From Desulfurococcales archaeon (GTDB lineage Archaea > Thermoproteota > Thermoprotei_A > Sulfolobales > Desulfurococcaceae), in assembly GCA_026985375.1 (NCBI GenBank), contig JALSQP010000161.1, positions 1 through 6,006 on the forward strand: a stretch of 6,006 nt of DNA, read 5' to 3'. The translations under genes were made by a program, and so were the position numbers. The notes beneath the pieces are model-generated. The model did not search any database. It had not been told where the DNA came from and was given only the letters and a program-made list of their open reading frames with translations. This document shows, in pieces, positions 5,306 to 6,006 of this stretch (the stretch's first letter is position 1; each line of letters begins with the position of its first letter).

Positions 5306-6006
5306 ATGAAGATGCAAAGCCGAACAATCATAGCGTTGTCATTTGTGATTATCTCGTTATTGATGGCATCATTGTGTTTTGCAGCTTCAACTAATATTTC
5401 ACGTGTAAGTTTCACTATGAACCTAGATCCGGTCGCCGATGTTTCCTATGTCGTCGAGACATTAACTTTGAATCCTCCTTTAACGGGCCCGATAATGGCG
5501 AACATTACAGCTCCTCTTATTCCAGGTAAAAACATAACAATCGTTAGTGTTAAGAACAGCGCCAATGAGGAATTACCCTATACCCTCAACCAAAAATACT
5601 CAGTACTTGATGTCCTAGCTTATAACACCTCATATATTACAATTGAATATGTTGTTTCAGGTATAAGTGACGAGGTATCAATAGGTGTTTATGCAGTCAC
5701 AGTGAATCTCGAGAACTTCACTGCTCCTTCTTTATCGGGGACAATAACGATTTTTGGAAAATATAGTGTCTTTGTCGCTCCCAACCCTGAATCAATCGAG
5801 AATGGTACCAATTGTATAATCATAAGACTCGATCAGCCAATGATGTATGTTGTGACACTCGTATCGCAGCAAATATTTTCCCCGACACAGACCACTTCTT
5901 CTCCTGGTCCGACAACAATTTCTTCTAGAAAAACAAGCACTACGTCTGAAAATACTGTTGAACAACAGGGTGTCGGCGGAATAAATCCATGGAATATAAT
6001 TATCGG
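5306..6006 (+). CDS. Secreted beta-rich surface protein with Ser/Thr stalk, cut by the right edge
   Basis: An open frame of 233 codons that leaves the window without a stop. Residues 1-27 are a signal peptide (MKMQSR, then a hydrophobic core and CFAAS). Residues about 28-190 are a strand-rich ectodomain with five sequons (N66, N76, N107, N137, N166) plus N30 at its start. Residues about 191-220 form a Ser/Thr/Pro-rich stalk (SPTQTTSSPGPTT and following). The last residues, INPWNIII, look like the start of a C-terminal membrane helix, as in other archaeal surface proteins anchored by a stalk. Cys 24 is in the signal peptide but not in a proper lipobox; Cys 170 is in the ectodomain. The start could be ATG 5306, fitting a leaderless RNA, or ATG 5312, for which GTGAT at 5303-5307 would be the ribosome site. 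No ectodomain family is recognised. It has its own promoter and an inverted repeat upstream. Confidence 0.85.
   Translation, partial: MKMQSRTIIALSFVIISLLMASLCFAASTNISRVSFTMNLDPVADVSYVVETLTLNPPLTGPIMANITAPLIPGKNITIVSVKNSANEELPYTLNQKYSVLDVLAYNTSYITIEYVVSGISDEVSIGVYAVTVNLENFTAPSLSGTITIFGKYSVFVAPNPESIENGTNCIIIRLDQPMMYVVTLVSQQIFSPTQTTSSPGPTTISSRKTSTTSENTVEQQGVGGINPWNIII

Noticed and set aside
5303..5309. GTGATGA at the start of the right-edge gene as a possible box C
   Set aside because: No CTGA follows within 60 nt; the match comes from overlapping GTG/ATG start codons.

Overview
The window looks like a chromosomal piece of a hyperthermophilic crenarchaeon, probably Desulfurococcales-like. This is inferred from GGTGA-type Shine-Dalgarno sites, TTTATAAA and CTTAAATA TATA boxes about 25 nt from starts, GTG and TTG initiation codons, heavy use of AGA/AGG and ATA codons, fused archaeal-style Nnr, and secreted proteins dense in N-glycosylation sequons. 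No mobile element, CRISPR array, tRNA or rRNA gene was seen.

Left part (1-3839), all genes on the minus strand. In transcription order they are: a 216-aa unrecognised soluble protein (3189-3839); a strong candidate C/D box sRNA in the gap after it (3120-3172); the bifunctional NAD(P)H-hydrate repair enzyme Nnr (1548-3059); a 41-aa Cys-rich small protein (1354-1479); a YkgJ-type cysteine-cluster protein starting at TTG (742-1320); and a protein with a YbjN/secretion-chaperone-like fold plus a helical tail (46-663). The short gaps between Nnr, the small protein and the YkgJ-like protein suggest partial co-transcription. No shared pathway is evident apart from cofactor repair and probable metal/Fe-S handling.

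Middle (3840-3931): a 92-bp divergent intergenic region. Its perfectly palindromic TATA element (TTTATAAA) can serve the 216-aa gene leftwards and a secreted protein rightwards.

Right part (3932-6006), plus strand: a 408-aa secreted, all-helical, Cys-free, sequon-rich protein of unknown function; a T-rich terminator; a promoter with a perfect 9-bp inverted repeat just downstream of its TATA box; and a secreted beta-rich protein with a Ser/Thr-rich stalk that runs off the right edge where a membrane anchor appears to begin. These two genes look like cell-surface functions.

The main new items are the C/D box sRNA, whose D guide is complementary over 10 nt to a conserved crenarchaeal 16S segment and would direct methylation near A364, the short Cys-motif gene at 1354-1479, and the operator-like inverted repeat at 5261-5286.
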